From: Staphylococcus sp. MI 10-1553
GTDB lineage: Bacteria; Bacillota; Bacilli; Staphylococcales; Staphylococcaceae
Direction: 5' to 3'
DNA length: 64,000 nucleotides
Assembly (NCBI RefSeq): GCF_010365305.1
Contig: NZ_CP048279.1
Coordinates: forward strand, 1,364,001-1,428,000
Shown here: piece by piece, positions 62,024 through 64,000 of the stretch
Layout of the letters: every line of letters starts with the position of its first letter
How positions within the stretch are numbered: the first letter of the stretch is position 1
Program-made: the position numbers and the translations under genes
The notes under the pieces: model-generated
What the model was told of the DNA's origin: nothing
The model's database searches: none
What the model saw: the letters and a program-made list of their open reading frames with translations, nothing else

Positions 62024-62117
62024 CCGAATTTCAACAGACGAAAGTGTTGCGTGACAACAATTATGACAAAAATTTGGAAAGCCGTTTAAAATTCTCAACA
62101 TGATGATGCATTTTTAA

Positions 62118-62132
62118 TTAGAATGACTCTAA
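62118..62132 (+). promoter_or_regulatory. PerR/Fur-type box at the hemA promoter
   Basis: TTAGAATGACTCTAA is an interrupted palindrome that agrees with the Per-box consensus TTATAATNATTATAA at 11 of 14 defined positions. It lies just before the -10 TATAAT (62140-62145). hemA is a known PerR target in B. subtilis. Confidence 0.5.
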
Positions 62133-62177
62133 TCTGTGTTATAATGTAGTCATTGTAGAATATATGGGGGCATAAGC

Positions 62178-63518
62178 ATGTACTTAATAGCAGTTAGTGT
62201 GAATCATCGAACAGCTGATGTGGCATGTCGTGAAAAACTTTCATTTCAAGAAGAAAGTTTGACACACGTGCATGGCGCATTGTTCGAGACAAAATCTATT
62301 TTAGAAAACGTGATTTTATCAACGTGTAACCGTACTGAAGTTTATGCGGTAGTTGACCAAATTCATACGGGACGTTACTATATTCAAAGATTTTTAGCGC
62401 GACAATTTAATTTTGAAGTAGATGATATCAAGGCGATGTCTGAAGTGAAGACTGAAGACGAAGCAATTGAACATCTATTCAGAGTCACTGCAGGCTTAGA
62501 CTCAATCGTATTAGGTGAAACACAAATTTTAGGTCAAATGAGAGATGCGTTTTTCACAGCACAAGAAGCGGGAACAACAGGTACAATTTTTAATGAACTA
62601 TTCAAACAAGCGATTACATTTAGTAAAAAAGCACACCATGAAACAGATATCGCTGACAATACAATTAGTGTGTCATACGGTGCGGTTGAACTTGCAAAAA
62701 AAATGTTCGGTAAAATGAATAAAAAACAAGCATTAGTCATTGGTGCGGGCGAAATGGCAGAATTAGCTGTTTTAAACTTAAAAGGTGCTGGCGTGAGTCA
62801 CATTACAGTTATTAACCGTACATTATCACGCACACAAGCATTAGCAGATAAACATGGTGTACAAGTTGGTGAATGGGCATCACTAGGGGAAGCTATCGTT
62901 TCAGCGGATATCGTGATTAGTTCAACGAGTGCAGAACAATTTATAATTACAAAAGAGATGTTAGAAATGTGCCAAAGCGTTGCGAAATCATCTCAAAAAG
63001 TCATGATTGATATTGCTGTACCAAGAGATATTGAACCTGTCGACGTTTCACATTCAGAGTTGTTTATTTATGACGTGGATGATTTAAAAGGTCTCGTTGA
63101 TGCCAACTTGCGTGAACGTCAACTTGCAGCAGAACAAATTGCATCACGTATTCCAACAGAAATTGACAAACATAATGAATGGGTGCGTATGCTCGGTGTC
63201 GTTCCGGTCATTCGTGCGTTACGTGAAAAAGCAATGCAAATCCAACAAGATACGATGGATAGTATTAGCCGTAAATTACCAAATATGTCAGAGCGCGAAC
63301 GAAAAGTGATTTCTAAGCATACGAAGAGCATCATTAATCAAATGTTAAAAGATCCGATCAAACAAGCAAAAGAGATTAGTGATGATAAACATGCGGATGC
63401 GAAGTTGGCACTGTTCCAAGAAATTTTTGATTTAGAAGTTGAAGCAGATTATAAATCACAAGCGATTGAGAAGAAAAAATCTGTGTTGAAAGAAAGATTA
63501 TTGAGTATAGAAACTTAA
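62178..63518 (+). CDS. hemA: Glutamyl-tRNA reductase
   Basis: A 446-residue enzyme making glutamate-1-semialdehyde, the first committed step of heme synthesis. The catalytic Cys50 is in STCNRTEVY. The NADPH-binding domain has [11 protein letters not shown], and the C-terminal dimerisation helices are rich in charged residues. ATGGGGGC lies upstream as a weak ribosome site, and a PerR-like box overlaps the promoter. hemX follows after 14 bases. Confidence 0.97.
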   Translation: MYLIAVSVNHRTADVACREKLSFQEESLTHVHGALFETKSILENVILSTCNRTEVYAVVDQIHTGRYYIQRFLARQFNFEVDDIKAMSEVKTEDEAIEHLFRVTAGLDSIVLGETQILGQMRDAFFTAQEAGTTGTIFNELFKQAITFSKKAHHETDIADNTISVSYGAVELAKKMFGKMNKKQALVIGAGEMAELAVLNLKGAGVSHITVINRTLSRTQALADKHGVQVGEWASLGEAIVSADIVISSTSAEQFIITKEMLEMCQSVAKSSQKVMIDIAVPRDIEPVDVSHSELFIYDVDDLKGLVDANLRERQLAAEQIASRIPTEIDKHNEWVRMLGVVPVIRALREKAMQIQQDTMDSISRKLPNMSERERKVISKHTKSIINQMLKDPIKQAKEISDDKHADAKLALFQEIFDLEVEADYKSQAIEKKKSVLKERLLSIET

Positions 63519-63532
63519 AGAACGGTGATCCT

Positions 63533-64000
63533 ATGGAAGAAGCGTTTTTCATACGTTTTCATGAAATCATTTTATTGATTTATTTAGTCAGTATGGTGTG
63601 TTTAATAATAGATGTATTTCAAAAGAATTATCGTCTACAAAATATAGGGTTCTATGCTTTAGGGATTGTTTGGTTTTGTCAAACAATCTCTTTAACTATG
63701 TTTATTATATGGCAAAAGCAACTCCCTTTAACCTCTTTAATCGAGAGTTTTTATGTATTAACGTGGTTGATTTTGACGATTACTTTTGTGATGTCCGTGT
63801 TGCGTCAGTCTGAATTTATGATCGCCTTTTTGAATATGATTGGGTTTGTCTTCATGACGATTCATACGTTCCATCCGCGACAATTTAAACTAGATGGCGC
63901 GCGACTTACAGCTTTGAATGAATTACTTTTTTTTCACATTTCACTCGCATTGTTGAGTTATGTGATTTTCGCAGTTGCGTTTGTGAATGCGATTATTTAT
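63533..64000 (+). CDS. hemX: HemX-like membrane protein, 5' part
   Basis: The first 156 codons are open to the window edge, so the gene is cut off. Translation starts MEEAFFIRFHEIILLIYLVS and shows at least four hydrophobic helices with conserved His residues, as in the HemX/CcsA cytochrome c assembly family. It follows hemA as in other Firmicutes, where HemX lowers the amount of HemA protein. ACGGTGAT lies 7 bases before ATG 63533. It is coupled in the hem operon. Confidence 0.9.
   Translation, partial: MEEAFFIRFHEIILLIYLVSMVCLIIDVFQKNYRLQNIGFYALGIVWFCQTISLTMFIIWQKQLPLTSLIESFYVLTWLILTITFVMSVLRQSEFMIAFLNMIGFVFMTIHTFHPRQFKLDGARLTALNELLFFHISLALLSYVIFAVAFVNAIIY

Overview
The window is a staphylococcal chromosome segment. 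The order rpsD-ezrA-thiI, tpx-ytxK-ackA, ald, pepQ, dnaE, accDA, pfkA-pyk, citZ-icd, phoPR, polA-mutM-coaE-gapB-nrdR-dnaBI-thrS, lysP, infC-rpmI-rplT, tig-clpX-engB-hemA is the conserved core backbone of Staphylococcus. Base composition is AT-rich but looks less so than S. aureus, and several proteins differ clearly from S. aureus versions. I therefore suspect an animal-associated species of the intermedius/hyicus type; the species itself is not proven by the sequence.

Region by region. 1-1434: 3' part of a glycerophosphodiester phosphodiesterase gene and a convergent ornithine cyclodeaminase-family gene. 1637-6073: a decayed phage head module. It holds an N-terminally truncated minor head gene with a C-terminal polymorphic-toxin-like domain, a coupled small Lsm-like gene, a terminator, a full group IIC intron with its reverse transcriptase, a scaffold gene and a truncated capsid gene. 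A 117-bp direct repeat brackets most of it. 6104-14997: rpsD with its leader, free-methionine sulfoxide reductase, ezrA, the cysteine desulfurase/thiI tRNA-thiolation pair, a TauE/SafE exporter, sppA, an RDD membrane protein and tpx. 15197-25893: ytxK-ackA, two UspA genes, ald, cutC-pepQ, a metallo-hydrolase, a CBS/DRTGG regulator and nrnA. 25918-38503: dnaE, malic enzyme, acetyl-CoA carboxylase transferase, upper and lower glycolysis, citrate synthase and isocitrate dehydrogenase. 38504-39777: 1.27 kb without genes but full of interspersed repeats. 39778-53027: phoPR, DNA repair and replication-initiation genes, and T-box-controlled thrS. 53028-64000: lysine-riboswitch-controlled lysP, the L20-autoregulated infC operon, a Nudix/TPR pair, tig, clpX, engB, hemA and the start of hemX.

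Much of the control is readable in the DNA: a T box, an L box, an L20 leader, a probable S4 leader, likely CcpA cre sites at pfkA, citZ and gapB, a PerR-like box at hemA, and many intrinsic terminators. No tRNA, rRNA or CRISPR array was seen.

The least explained material is (a) the phage toxin-like/Lsm-like gene pair that survives in the phage ruin, and (b) a roughly 265-bp interspersed repeat. It has two good copies and one scrambled copy. Its first hairpin changes sequence between copies while keeping base pairing.
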